A stretch of DNA of 64,000 nucleotides from Reticulitermes lucifugus (GCA_026260175.1 JAKCWW010001032.1:1-64000); one strand, 5' to 3'. Positions 1 to 11,076 are shown, counted from the first letter of the stretch. A program made the numbers and translations. Notes: generated by a model not told the origin, from the letters alone.

Positions 1-170
1 GACCAAGTTTCACACCCATACAAAACAACAGGCAAAATTATAGTTCTTTATATCTTAATCTTTGTATCGTGATCTTAACAACTAGATTTTTTGATGTGGC
101 AAAGTGTACTACTCTAACACAATTATCATAAATTATTTCTGAGATATAAATTTTTAATTTTGGATACCTA
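1..170 (-). mobile_element. LINE fragment with RT-to-endonuclease deletion junction
   Basis: Minus-strand remnant of a non-LTR retrotransposon. Bases 1-30 read on the minus strand give VVLYGCETW, a conserved motif in the C-terminal part of the reverse transcriptase ORF. From about 45 to 170 the minus strand gives an endonuclease-domain stretch (NCVRVVHFATSKNLVVK), which in the intact element lies far upstream of the RT motif. Most of the RT is therefore deleted, leaving the two ends fused within a few bases. The copy runs off the left edge of the window. The same endonuclease segment recurs at 29427-29627. Clade (RTE-like or Jockey-like) cannot be fixed by eye. Confidence 0.7.
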
Positions 171-195
171 TCATCCGTACAGTCTATATTTACGT

Positions 196-273
196 GAGGA
201 AGGATGTGAGGATCCGTGGTTATTTTTCGAAGCCAAAAGGGGTCCACGAGCAAAGAAAATTTGGGAAACACTG
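196..273 (-). mobile_element. hAT-like terminal fragment
   Basis: The plus strand ends in AATTTGGGAAACACTG at 258-273. Reversed, this is CAGTGTTTCCCAAATT, the typical look of a hAT-superfamily terminal inverted repeat, followed inward by a GTGGACCCC block. No partner end is visible nearby, so only one end seems to survive next to the LINE remnant. A chance match cannot be excluded. Confidence 0.35.
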
Positions 274-774
274 CTCTAGACATATAGATCGATACGTGAC
301 TTGGTTGAACCTTTCCGTTTTGCATGCAATACGTATTCCAATTATTTTTATTTGTTGCGGTCAGTTGCTTTATAGAAGTTGGCTTTTACTTGGGACCGAT
401 AAAATAATTTTTATTTCTGGCAGCTGTTGAATTTTCTTAGAAGTTGTATTATTTTGCACTAAATTTGTGGAAGCTGTGAGATTACCGAAACAAATGTTAT
501 AATTAGGAGACGAGTTCGAATTTAAAGAAGACACCAATACTCTCACAAGTTCCTCGAAAAGGTATGCTCTTTGTTTACAAATCATAAATCCCTCGATATT
601 CTTTCCCCTGTCCTTCGTTTAGCACCAAGGATGTAATTCATGTATACACGTATACTTTACACCGTCGTGAAGGGTGCCATTCTGTAACTCCTTTATGTAA
701 TACTAATCACGTCCGCCAATGTGTTGGGTAAATAATGGGAGACAAATGCCTGCACCTTTGTGCCATACTTAACT
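274..774. other. Anonymous AT-rich DNA
   Basis: Short ORFs of 71-78 codons on both strands show no recognisable domain. No repeat, hairpin or tract stands out. Confidence 0.5.
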
Positions 775-1010
775 GTCCGACTCCGCATCCGGTGAGGTAG
801 GCTCCCCCCGTTAGAATCTCGGCCGGTTCGCCAGGAATTCTCGCTTAGCACTTTCATGGCTTTCCTTTGCCCCTGTCGGCAACTGTTGGTATAGTTCCTT
901 ACGATATATCACGACCTACTCCCTTCGCTTTCTTCCTAACTAATTATACTCTCCTACAATTGCTCATTCGACGCTATATCCTCAATCGGTTGAACAAGCG
1001 CCTTTAAATA
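775..1010 (+). mobile_element. Diverged SINE-like fragment (family IV)
   Basis: The segment holds a degenerate B-box-like stretch (GTTAGAATCTCGGCCGG), then TGGCTTTCCTTTGCCCC, then a tail ending GCGCCTTTAAATAAA. The same order of B-box-like block, TTTTCCTT block and a 3' end close to CGTTAAATAA occurs at 52726-52965. No target duplication was found. Assignment is by resemblance only. Confidence 0.35.
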
Positions 1011-1220
1011 AACTGGAAATGAAGACAGTGGCTACATTTAGGACTATTGTCTCTAATGTTCTGTTGAATTCATGCGTTTTATCACCTTGCTCCAAACTTG
1101 TGGGTAGGCCTAGAGTAATGACTGTCCATGTCTGGGACTAGTCATTCACTGAGTGAGAGTTGGAATAGAAGTGGTCAATGCAAGAAAAGTGAGCCTTCCA
1201 AACGAAAATTAATATGTGCA

Positions 1221-1520
1221 TTACCTTAACGTCGACGGGCCGGAATAGCGTAGTCGGTATAGCGACTCGCTACGGGCTGGAGGGTCCGGGGATTGAATCC
1301 CGGTGGGGCCAAGATTTTCCGCACCCTTCGAGACCCCCTCCTGTAAAATGTGTACCGTGTCTCTTTCCCGGGAGTAAAGCGGCCGGGGCGTGGCGTTGAC
1401 CTACCACCCCCGTCTAGCACCGAGGTTAAAGAAAGAGTAGAGCTATACCTCTACTCCCCCTCTGGGCCTTCATGGCCTGTTCTAGGGTGATCTTTACCTT
1501 TACCTTTTACCTTAACGTCG
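1221..1520 (+). mobile_element. SINE family I, full copy with 14-bp target duplication
   Basis: tRNA-derived SINE occupying 1235-1506. The head has an A-box-like TAGCGTAGTCGG (1246-1257) and a B-box-like GGATTGAATCC. The body carries the family blocks AGTAAAGCGGCCGGGGCGTGG, CACCGAGGTTAAAG and GCTATACCTCTACTCCCCC, and it ends in a TTTACC-type tail. A perfect 14-bp direct repeat, TTACCTTAACGTCG, flanks it at 1221-1234 and 1507-1520, so this is a clean, fairly recent retroposition. The SINE has no protein; 61-64 codon ORFs inside it are incidental. Eight other copies occur in the window. Confidence 0.85.
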
Positions 1521-2807
1521 TTCATTCCGCGCAATGAGAATATGTGTTTTTTTACAAAACTAACATATGCACTCAACGTAGAGATTGCACATAAGTGTGC
1601 TACTTTACTAACTAAAATAATGTGATCTTTCGTCGAAATATTGATATATAACTGCAGGAGATGTGGAAGGAGTCGACTGTAACTCTGTAAAGACAAGTCA
1701 TTATTAAGGACAGGATGTCTGCATTTGTCAAATGGCTACCAGAGGCTCCATTTAGCAGGACTTTTTACGGTTTGTGTTATTTCCGATTTCATAGATCGAA
1801 ACATAAATATTTTATTCCCGACAGGGTAGAACATGAGGGCTTATATTATGCTTCAATACAGAAAGCAGAACTTGGTTACACGTAAGGAATTCTTTGACGT
1901 TATACAATTAAAACTCGTACGATAATGTTAACTTTTAACTGAGGCATAAATTTCTGCTTGATATTTTAGGTTCTCACGGCAATTACTATGAAAACTTTGA
2001 ATATGACGCGGTACAATTTGGCAGATACGTAATAAGGTTTCAGAGAAACGTGCTGCTTCCATCTTCAAGACAGCTGTTTCCACCCTGAATATTAAGGCAA
2101 CACCTTTCTCGAAAATATTTGTATCTATCTATCAATCAAACTACATCCCCCCGCCGCAAGACTAATCTTAAATTTTAATTGCTTCCCTTTTTCCTTTTTT
2201 AAGGTCACTCGGTTTGACTAAACCCACGATATTTAACCTCTACTACAAGGATTCTCAAACCTACACGGCAGCCTTCATATGGGTCTTGAAGTCTTGAAGC
2301 GAACCTTTTGGTTTAAATCATTATAAGTATGCATGCATGGTACTCTTTGGGTCGTAAGTCCAATGTGATTTATGATTTTGGGTCGTGGATAAAAAATACA
2401 AAACTACCGCTGTAAAAAACAAAAGATTATGAAAATAAATAGCGTTTCTTGAGAGTGAAACCATGTACTATTTAACAGGACTGCAAGTTACCAATATGTC
2501 AGGCAACGCTGAAACACACATCCCACTCTTAAAGCATATAGACGCTACTGGTGAAACACAGAAGCCCCACTATCAGCATCCCAGTTAGGAATATCCCAAT
2601 AAACTAAAACATTTTTATATAAATCTCAAACAAATTTTTAGGTAATATTTCAGGAATGCCTGCTATCCGTATCCTTTATTTCGGTTTGAGTGAATTTTAA
2701 CTATAGTCTGTAAGCAGGGTAGAGGAACCAGAAACTCGAGAACGTTTGGATCTGATTTCTAAAGAAATATTGCAGGTAATATTTTTCCTAGTTTCGGCAG
2801 TCTCATC
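1521..2807. other. Anonymous AT-rich DNA
   Basis: No supported gene. The longest frame (1451-1696 minus, 81 codons) starts inside the SINE tail and is not conserved in appearance. Confidence 0.5.
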
Positions 2808-2956
2808 CTGTCTTCTGGGATATGACGGCGTGTACCGATATTTCAGAGGCTCCTACTGCCTCCATCGTCAACCTATACGATGACGGAGGCAGCCGTGTTT
2901 TCTTAACTCTCGGTCCATATCAACCACACTACACGGCGTCACATCCCAGAGGACAG
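2808..2956. mobile_element. Foldback (palindromic) element
   Basis: Left arm 2808-2834 and right arm 2930-2956 are inverted copies of about 27 bp containing TTCTGGGATATGACG and its near complement, with few mismatches. Inside lies a second inverted pair, TGCCTCC at about 2857 and GGAGGCA at about 2885. Just outside the right arm the frame reads PEDRSLYGHRRENLKSR, a phrase shared in degenerate form with 7252-7304. That suggests the palindrome is the end structure of a dispersed DNA element. Non-autonomous and untransposed copies would look alike. Confidence 0.6.
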
Positions 2957-2999
2957 AAGTCTTTACGGTCACCGCCGTGAGAACCTCAAATCTCGATCA

Positions 3000-4265
3000 T
3001 CCACATTATGATTTCTGCAACTTAAGCGATTTTTCTTGAAACGTAACTGGTGAATTCCAGGACAATATATTTGTATTTACTTGTTCTCGGTCAATTTTAT
3101 TGTTTCTCAGTCAAGTCAACCGCTTTATAATACTGCTCCCAATTGGACCTCGTGTGAGAAGTCTTCGTTTAATTTGCATTCAGTCATACGTTGAGTCATC
3201 TAGAAAGTCCAGTGTAATAAGATAAAATGATGTGCGTGGGATTTATTGGCAACAGGCGTAAGAAGTTCTTTGTTCTAGAAGAACATTGCCTGGATCGTTC
3301 ACCCGATGTAGCTTCGTTCTGGATCAGGTTTTTGAGGCCGATGGCTTGAACTAATCAGATACCAGCGTTGGCTACAGATGGACCTTCGGTTAAAAACTAG
3401 ACGCCTCCTTTTCGAACGCAATTGAATTATTTTCGGAACGAGTTTATTTCGTGTGGCAATCAGCGTTTTTCTCTATCAAATGCAAAGGAATGATCCAACT
3501 TCAAGTATCAGAGGGACACTTCATTGATTCTGGGGAATGGAATGGCCAGAATAAAACGTTGAATATTTTACAATAAATAAATCTGATAAAATATATGAAC
3601 ATTAAATTAAAGGAAATGAAGACATATACTACACGGTGTACGTTACGAGATTAATAACTGGAAAAATTCTTAAAATTAATATACGGTTATGTGCCTCAAA
3701 TAATATAAGTGGAAGGTTTATCCAGTATGGAATACACGTATTTCCAACATGCATCCTTTGCACTTTTACATACCTTCTTGGCCTAAGTATTAATTTACGG
3801 CAGATACAAATCTATTATTGGATGTGTCTGAATCACTGTGTTTCAAAGGAAATCACACTGCAGAATCAAAAATTTCTCATTGTTTTTCTCTACTATATGG
3901 AGTTAACTGCATATTCGCTATGAAGCGGAAATAAATTAACTGATACTGTTCAAATTCCATTGATTATAAAAAATTCAGTTGCACCAACAGGGTCCATACT
4001 AGAGACTCGTCCTGCTTATGAACAAATTAAATTTAGTGGGTTATTTTCCATTCCCATGAATATTTGCTTTCTTTACTCCATTTTACGCGCACGCTAAAGA
4101 GTGTGATCTGGATCTGACGACAGCCTCTCCGGAATTGAACGCGATTGTCAGTTAGCGGAATTCAGTTAAGTGATTACAGTTTAGACACATTCGAAGTTAA
4201 AAGTGCTGTTATACGTTCTCCGGAGATATATGACAGCGATTGAAAAGTACCCTACTAACCTGAAT
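3000..4265. other. Anonymous AT-rich DNA
   Basis: One 95-codon frame at 3636-3923 plus is rich in I, Y and L as expected of AT-rich noncoding DNA; no domain seen. An 'A-box plus' SINE head is absent. Confidence 0.5.
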
Positions 4266-4267
4266 GT

Positions 4268-4312
4268 TGACGCAGCAGTTTCCTCTGAAATGTCGGTGCG
4301 TCTTTACCGAAA
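4268..4312 (+). repeat. GAAACGT-type dispersed motif
   Basis: GCAGCAGTTTCCTCTGAAATGTCGGTGCGTC closely follows the right half of the motif at 42850-42890 (GCAGCAGGTTACTCTGAAACGTCGG). It is one of about ten copies of this motif in the window. Confidence 0.4.
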
Positions 4313-4629
4313 ATGTATGTAAGATGAAGTAACGTACCTTAACTGAAAAAAATTTGCCGTAAATGTACGGAATAAAAATTATTGAAGAAGATATGGCGCT
4401 TATGTTTAAGACATAGGCCTTCTTAAATAATAATTGTCAGACAGAGGGCATTCATAGATCAATATATTTGCAAGGATATCGTCGTTATGGATACACATTA
4501 TGTACCAAGATAGCAAATGGTGTACTCCGTGAAGTAGTACACAGAATTGGCCGAAGTGTTCTTCACTTACGAAGTATCACACGGTTTCACAGTACACACG
4601 CAAATGTAATTTCAAATACGACCATAAAT

Positions 4630-5110
4630 AACGGCCTTCCCTGCTCCGATTTGCACGAAACTCATAAATGTCCACCGGTATTAGGCCTACATGTAGAGAC
4701 TTTATACCGAATTTAACCCAAATCGGACAGTAAATGTAGAAAATACGGACAGAAATTGATTTATGTCCTTAAGTAAAGTATGGCTTTCACTGCATCGATT
4801 TTTACGAAGCTCACAGTCACTAAATACGTTTTGTTGGACATCTCCTATCCTGATTTTTAGAGAAATCGGACAGTGTAGAAAATGCCAGCAAAATCTCATT
4901 TGCGCCTGTAAATAAGAATGCATCTCACTGCACCGATGTTCATGAAATTTATAATTGCTAACGGCATTATGTGGGGAGCTTCTCTGCCGAAGTTTGGTAG
5001 AAATTCGTTTAGGCCCTCAGTAAGACACGATTGTTACAGCCGATTTTCACGAAACACACATTTGCTTGACGACTTTGTGTAAGACTATATTATGCCGAAT
5101 TTTAAAATCC
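4630..5110 (+). repeat. Diverged tandem array, about four units
   Basis: A phrase resembling CTGCTCCGATTTNCACGAAACTCA recurs near 4637, 4792, 4927 and 5035. Between the phrases lie recurring 'GCCGAATTT' and 'AAATCGGACAGT' blocks. Spacing falls from about 155 to 110 bp and copies are strongly diverged, so this is an old satellite-like array or an internal repeat of a decayed element. Short ORFs at 4468-4716 and 4702-4923 are products of the array, not genes. Confidence 0.55.
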
Positions 5111-5119
5111 GACAAACCC

Positions 5120-5800
5120 TGTAGTCGCTGATATTAGAGCAATTTTTATACAAGAGTATAAAATGATCTGTACTTCAAAATATTAAAGCTGTAACTATTT
5201 TCACATGATGACAGTACAAATACATACAGGTTAATTAAAATGTTGAAGAAGCATATATTATGGCCACAGTCTTTAAAATAATTAGTCCCATAGTTGCTGC
5301 TCTGGAGTACAGTCTGAACAGATCGTCACCGTCCGAGTTATGAATTCGGGCATTCCTGATTCATGCTTGTAGAAACCTGTTGCATGTAGACATACACACG
5401 ATTTTTCCTGACAAGTAATTCTTTAAAACAGAGTGATTGCTTTATGCATTTTGTGTACACAGTGTATTTATGCGTTTCGTTGGGTTCTTATAATAAGCAA
5501 CGACCATAATTTATATGATACTAACCAAATGGTTTTTAATGGAGAAGCAGAGTGTAATATGTGGTAGGAACTGAATTGTTATACAGGCCTACTATTTGGA
5601 TGGATTCCAGCCTTCTCAGTACTTCTTTTTTCCTCCGTCAGTATCCTCCCATCAATGCTCTATACTCATCTTCCATCTTTAAAGCTACTTTTAAAACCTT
5701 TATTATGTAGATCCCGTTGTGATAATTTATAGAATATATTACAATAACCCGTCAAATCAGAACTAAAATTTATTGTCATCAATTATTATTATTCATTACA
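5120..5800. other. Anonymous AT-rich DNA
   Basis: Nothing supported beyond scattered short frames. Confidence 0.5.
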
Positions 5801-6030
5801 ACACGTTTTGGCCTGCTTGGCCATCTTCAAGTAAATACTCTTAAAAGCAGGATAAATGGGCGAAGTCTGGGGACCTTACAACAAAAGTGATGCTCCTTCA
5901 GAAATCGAGGACAATCAAGAAAGAAGAGATGAGTCTTGGTTTTTTCACCCTTCTGCCACGACCTCCCTTTTCGTGCACTCTTTATATTATTTAGTACGTC
6001 TCTCTGTCTCATTCACGCTTCAAAGGCTTA
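5801..6030 (-). repeat. Dispersed repeat with TTGAAGATGG...GGCC motif
   Basis: On the minus strand 5806-5832 reads ACTTGAAGATGGCC, a short loop, then GGCCAAAACG, one of the window's recurrent motifs. The following stretch (5855-5880) resembles the end of the SINE-like copy at 16725-16925: both encode VPR(L/F)(R/H)P on opposite readings. Extent is uncertain. Confidence 0.4.
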
Positions 6031-6059
6031 AAAGCGTTCAGTGGACCACCACATCTTAA

Positions 6060-6890
6060 AAACGTACCATAAATAGCCACAGGCATGAAAGAAGCACCGA
6101 AGGATGAGACACAGTAAGAAAGAACAGCTTAAAAAGAACAGTTATAAGCTTCTGGATCAAAGAATAGATTGCAGTGCCAAGTGACATTATAATGACTACA
6201 GGATAAAACTGGAGAGGTATGTGGGAGAAAGGAAATAACAAGAAATCGAAGACTTATTAGAAGAAAAGAAACTTACGGTTACGTAGCTAACAAAATAAAA
6301 GTGACAGAGAGTCTTTGTAACAACGAATTCAGATAAATTAAAACTAAGACAAAAACAAAAACACGAGAATGAACTGAGTGAAATACAATCATCAGATAGA
6401 GGTTCATAAATTTCAGTTTGTGAATCGATAATTTTCTGTAAATTGGTCCGATTCTAGTTAGATGGGCAACCATACAAAAAGTACATTATTGGCATCGGAG
6501 GACGTTAGCACTGTCACAATTCTGAGAATCTAAGTTACTATTTAAAACACGTGAAAGGACTTCTAAACAGGATGATGTGGTACATTCTGAGGCAAAAAAC
6601 TTCATCATGTATGGGCTCAACCTAATAAACCTGATGGGCGAGGCTTCCAGTACGAGTAGACGAAATGCATATGTGATTTAGGTCGCAAAGTATCAAAAGA
6701 AGTGACGACTTTGGAGACGCAGGCGTATCTGGGTTGAAAATTGAAAGTGGAAAATTCTGTAAACATCTGTTACCATGTATGAGTTATTACCCCAGATCTA
6801 TGTATGTAGGGCACTCTCCATTACGTGAGCTGATTCTACCCGGTTGTTTATGTGACTTCTCTCTACATAACCTACTGATCGACTATATAT
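6060..6890. other. Anonymous AT-rich DNA
   Basis: Frames of 61-81 codons on both strands; none recognisable. Confidence 0.5.
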
Positions 6891-6904
6891 ACGTATGTGA
6901 TTTT

Positions 6905-6968
6905 CGTATGTACATGTACATATACATATGTATGTATGCATGTTTGTGTGTGTGTGTGTGCGCGCACG
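6905..6968. repeat. Microsatellite, TATG then TG then CG
   Basis: Alternating TATG/TACA units pass into (TG)n and then CGCGCAC, an alternating purine-pyrimidine run. Confidence 0.85.
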
Positions 6969-7220
6969 CCACAGATTAGAAGTGGTAACGGCCGGGATCA
7001 AAATTGTCTCAAATAGATCAGTGGCTCCTGTAAGCAACCTATTTAAAACATTCCGACAGTCATCACTTATCTGTAAAATAAGAATGACCAAAAATATCAG
7101 AAAAAAGGCCTGCTTCAGACTGTGAGTGATGCCCAATATAATTATTTTAAGTGTATTATTTAATGACGCCTACATTTGCTAAGAATATATGGTGTCGGTC
7201 ATAGATGAATTAAGTGATGT

Positions 7221-7304
7221 GCGCTCTTCTGGGACATTACGCCACGTAATAACCCAGAAGAGCGCAGATCTCATCAACATCGCGGCGGAAGCCTGAAATC
7301 AAGG
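7221..7304. mobile_element. Compact hairpin with foldback-family terminus
   Basis: GCGCTCTTCTGGG (7221-7233) and CCCAGAAGAGCGC (7253-7265) are perfect 13-bp inverted repeats. ATTACG and CGTAAT pair inside them and leave a CCA loop. The sequence after it reads in frame NPEERRSHQHRGGSLKSR, the degenerate phrase also found after the foldback at 2808-2956. 7282-7304 is the inverse of 24359-24381, the outer flank of the foldback at 24379-24520. It looks like a collapsed copy of that family. Confidence 0.6.
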
Positions 7305-7309
7305 ATAGA

Positions 7310-8310
7310 TGAATGAATATCGAGGGCTGAGGAATGATACTGACAGGGGAAAAGTGACGTATGCGGAGAAGGATCTGTCGCACTGTATCTCTGTCCAGCA
7401 CAAATCCCACACGGAAAGTCAACTATGGTGTATTTCAACGAACCTTAAGAAAGTACAATGTGAAGGTGTTGCGTATGGATTCAAGTGGCTCGGGATACCT
7501 CCCAGTACTGGGATTTTTGCAATCACGGTAACGAAGACGGGTTTCATAAAAACGGGGATTTCGTGGCTAGCTGCTTAATATCGACTGTCCAAGGAAGGCC
7601 CTGCACCACGAACTTCATTTGTTTGTTTATTCTTTCGTTCGTAAGTAGTATGTAGGATCTTTACATAACGTTCGAATTAGGCCTACTCACTGCCAATCTA
7701 TATACACCTTAGCCCATATAGTGCCCTGAACGGAATATGATTAAATGCTAGCGCGCACCTTACATTTAAACGTTAAAATCTGGCATCCAGCGAAGACTTG
7801 TACGCATACGAAAGAGTGTGTCTCGGAGACTGACTTTCGAAATTATATTATTTTAATTCGTTCTTAACACAATTATTTACGGGGGCAAATAATTATGAGT
7901 ATTTTTGTGCCTGCTTTGTCGTCCAGGTAATATAAATCTATAAGTCAATACATAGAGAAAACACAGGACCTCTAAGGAGGGTCACCACACGTTTCTAAAA
8001 ACACAAATAATATAAGGGTACGTGCGTGAAATATCTGCATTTATCCCTTTCAGTATATGAGACATTCATATTGGATGGTCATATCACAAAACCTGCTCAC
8101 TATGAACAAATATGTGCACATGCGATTTTAATCTTATTTGCTTGCACGTCGTAAGGCTGATGGAAATACTTCAGAAAAGTCATGTTTTCATCAAATTCTT
8201 GTTTCTTATGTAGAATATTAAATTGCGCTTAGTAATTTTTTCTTGCTTATTATCTGTATCATTATTAGAATTTAGTGAGCACTATTGTTTAGTGGAATTT
8301 TAGAAAGCAT
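7310..8310. other. Anonymous AT-rich DNA
   Basis: An 89-codon plus-strand frame (7309-7578) has no recognisable domain. No clear repeat. Confidence 0.5.
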
Positions 8311-8314
8311 AATT

Positions 8315-8362
8315 ATCCAGCGTTTCGGTGTCACATCTGCGTCCTCTTTGGGAGTACCCAGT
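8315..8362 (-). repeat. GAAACG-type dispersed motif
   Basis: On the minus strand it reads AAAGAGGACGCAGATGTG and then ACCGAAACGCTGG, the same layout as 61905-61955. Confidence 0.35.
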
Positions 8363-8793
8363 TCAAGTATTCGAACCAGGTACTAAGAAGTTTTTGATGT
8401 TTTTCTTATTCCGTGATAATAATTTTATCCTTATCTTTCATCCTGTGAATTCGACACGGAAATTACCCACAGCATGCCATTCGATTTCACACAACCTGTG
8501 AAGCTGATGCAAAGTCGTCAAATAGCATGTACGTAGTAAAACATATAGAATTCAATGTACTGTAAGCGTTCTGTGAGAATTCTTGATGTCACCAACCAAA
8601 ACATTAACTGCTCCAAGCTGCAGATGACGTGCCACTACATCGTCTGCTTTCCGTGTCTTGTGAATCACGATAATGATCGCACGTTACTTCTGGTGTCCCT
8701 CTTCATCAATTCAACGGCTGTTGACCCCTCCCACAGTAATCCTCTTACTGCATCCAAAGGCAATATACGTGAGACACAATGCCACTTAAGCCG

Positions 8794-9025
8794 TGTCATG
8801 GCTCAGGCAGTAAGTTGCCGGCTTTTCAAAGTGGAGGCCCGTGTTCACTCCCAGGCCAGTCCGTGAGGGATTTATGGTGGAGAAAGTGGCACTGGAACAT
8901 GTTTTCTACGAGTACGTTGGTATTCCCATCACTATCATCCCTCCAGCGCTTCATAATCTTTCATTCATCTATCATCGACGACCTATAATCTTTGCATTTG
9001 ACAGCGTCGATAAATAACATACTTA
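8794..9025 (+). mobile_element. SINE family III copy
   Basis: Begins CCGTGTCATGGCTCAGGCAGT, then GCCGGC, then GGAGGCCCGTGTTCACTCC, which fit the A and B regions of family III (compare the minus-strand copy at 21803-22088). The overlapping frames read MAQAV and VEAR, a translation artefact typical of this SINE. The tail is AGCGTCGATAAATAAC. No target duplication identified. Confidence 0.65.
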
Positions 9026-9029
9026 AAAA

Positions 9030-9525
9030 TACTTTAACCGTCACTATTCTTCTCCTGGTACTCTGACTGGGTGGTCTGTCACGTTAATTACTGCAAAATA
9101 TGAGCTTGAAGAAATCAAATCAGATGAAGATTAAGTTCAACCCTTGTCACTTCTCACTGTATCCTTTATGAAAGCCTATTCATGTCCAGAGTTTATCATT
9201 GCATGTTTAGTATTAAAATGAAAGAAGAAAAGTTTTATGCTACAATACTCTGCTCCTGTACTCCATACGTTCTATCAGACTTGCTACTAATGACTAAAAT
9301 CTCTGCTTCGTAATTGGGAGTTCAAGATATCTGTAACTTACAGGCACGGCAATGGTAATATAAATGCACCACCATTCGGCTGCAGAAGCAAAATTAATAT
9401 TTTACTGTACTACAAATATTACCGACAAATCGTGTAACACCGGGAAGCCATTCTATGTACAAGTAAACACAGGTTAAATAATTGCTTGGATGTGCTTCCT
9501 GTACTTCTTTCAACAAAGGCACGAG
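9030..9525. other. Anonymous DNA
   Basis: No gene or repeat supported. Confidence 0.5.
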
Positions 9526-9529
9526 TATC

Positions 9530-9650
9530 AAGACTCCATGGTGAGACACTTAAGTAATTTCGGTCAAGATTACGGTCTTCCTCAGCACCCTGTTCTCTAA
9601 GTCCGTCAGCCTATGTTCTTACCTTAATGTGAGAAACACACAAGACTTGC
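9530..9650 (-). mobile_element. LINE fragment, RT C-terminal region
   Basis: The minus strand encodes a decayed version of LTLREEHRL..ENRVLRK (seen as LTLR, EHRLTDLENRVLRKT), the region following the RT core in the LINE at 13429-14300 and 28430-29830. About 120 bp only. Confidence 0.6.
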
Positions 9651-9710
9651 TACATGATAAGTGCCAGTAGAATTTTGACTCTGGATAATGATGACGGCGA
9701 TAATGATTTA

Positions 9711-9743
9711 AAATAATAATAATAGTAATAATAATAATAATAC
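9711..9743. repeat. (AAT)n microsatellite
   Basis: Run of AAT units with one AGT interruption. Confidence 0.85.
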
Positions 9744-9847
9744 TTGTACAATACATTGCAACGACCGAATAGCTGCAACATTATATACCCGAGAAACACG
9801 GTTTGTTTCAGGTATATAATTATAAATACCCTGTATAAAGGTGACAA

Positions 9848-9908
9848 AATAATAATAATAATAATAACGAACCATAAAAATAATAAAATTTAATAACAAC
9901 AATAATAA
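9848..9908. repeat. (AAT)n microsatellite, interrupted
   Basis: AAT units broken by AACGAACC and AAC units. Confidence 0.8.
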
Positions 9909-9914
9909 CGAAAC

Positions 9915-10470
9915 CGATACAGGTAGAAGGCAAAGAATGCACTCATACTAATCTCAGGGCTATATAGAAACAATGGACTATATGCTAGCAGCATCAGGCT
10001 GTCTGCAGTGAAGTAATGAGACTAATAAAATAATCTGCATTAAAATGGCAATGAAGCATGGAACAGGAAAAAATGGCCCTTGTAACTGAAACGAGAATCT
10101 CATTAACAGGGTCCCTTGAGAAGGTGGAAAGGGAAAATGAAGAGCATATGATAGTTGGATACAGTTTGATTACTGCCGGTGTTACATAAAAACTTAGCAA
10201 GGAAGTGAATATGACAGTTTAATAAGGTTGGTACAGCATGGTTGATAATATCAACCACGGCAGCTGCAGACCTTAGCCTTGGAAACAATTTGACAAAATC
10301 TGACTTAAATAAATATCTGAAAGCAGAAATGCAAAAAAATATATATATGTATGTTCAGACAGATTCTCTACTAAGGAAATTTTTAAGCAGCAGTTGAAGA
10401 CTTCGGTTGAAATTCTCCGTCAAATATTTAAGTGAAGAAAACTTAAATGATGGTTGTAGTTATAGTGATA
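9915..10470. other. Anonymous AT-rich DNA
   Basis: Short minus-strand frames only; no recognisable product. Confidence 0.5.
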
Positions 10471-10475
10471 GTTAC

Positions 10476-10515
10476 AGTGGTGGTGGTAGTAGTAGCAGTA
10501 GTAGTAGTAGCAGTA
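10476..10515. repeat. (AGT)n/(GGT)n microsatellite
   Basis: GGT units passing into AGT with two AGC interruptions. Confidence 0.8.
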
Positions 10516-10957
10516 TCAATAGCTGTCAGGTCATTACTATTATTATTTGCCACAATTTGAATCCGCAATCCTAGCGCGTGCTGCCTGGCTGTTCGGCTCA
10601 AATAAACCGATTGACTAATTCTTGCAATGTAATACTCCTACACTGCTTTATTTCTGTATACGTGACCATAAACCCTCTTCCCAAATGAAAGCAGATCCAT
10701 AGACCTCTAACACATATCATTTTGCTTGAATAGAAACTACAGACGTTCCGTAGACTCTTGACGACAAAAATGAAATAAAGATAAAAATACAAATCTGTCT
10801 ACGCAATTTAACGCCAATATAATCATTAAGATAAGCAGGCCAATATTCATCTGTAAAGTACGAAGAAAGCCATATATTTAGTTTTCGCCAGGAATTTTCG
10901 TGGCGTACTGTATGCGATCCATCACGGTGCTGCGGCGATCGTCTTAAAAGGACTAAC

Positions 10958-11076
10958 CTCAAGAAAGCAATTACAGAACTAAGGACGGCGACATTGTACT
11001 GAAGTTCAGTCCGGGATTTGAGCTTCATGATGTGCATCCTCTCACACTCTCTCACTCCCATTTGCTCTGTTGCCAT
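10958..11076 (-). CDS. Candidate first coding exon of an unidentified host gene
   Basis: I do not recognise the protein. On the minus strand an ATG at 11076 sits in an excellent initiation context (GTCGCCATGG). It opens 39 codons (starting MATEQMGVRECERMHIMKLK), ending in a hydrophobic run (VAVLSSVIAFL). They run to a good splice donor, GAG|GTTAGT, at 10958|10957. The exon would be 119 bp and end in phase 2. It lies in the longest ORF of the window (133 codons, 10717-11118), which also extends upstream of the ATG. The segment has higher GC than its flanks. Against it: no homolog known to me, no downstream exon found, and start context plus donor can arise by chance in 64 kb. It could equally be noncoding. 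Confidence 0.25.

Noticed and set aside
4630-5110. CRISPR-like array
   Set aside because: Repeats are diverged, spacing is irregular and the context is clearly a eukaryotic nuclear genome.
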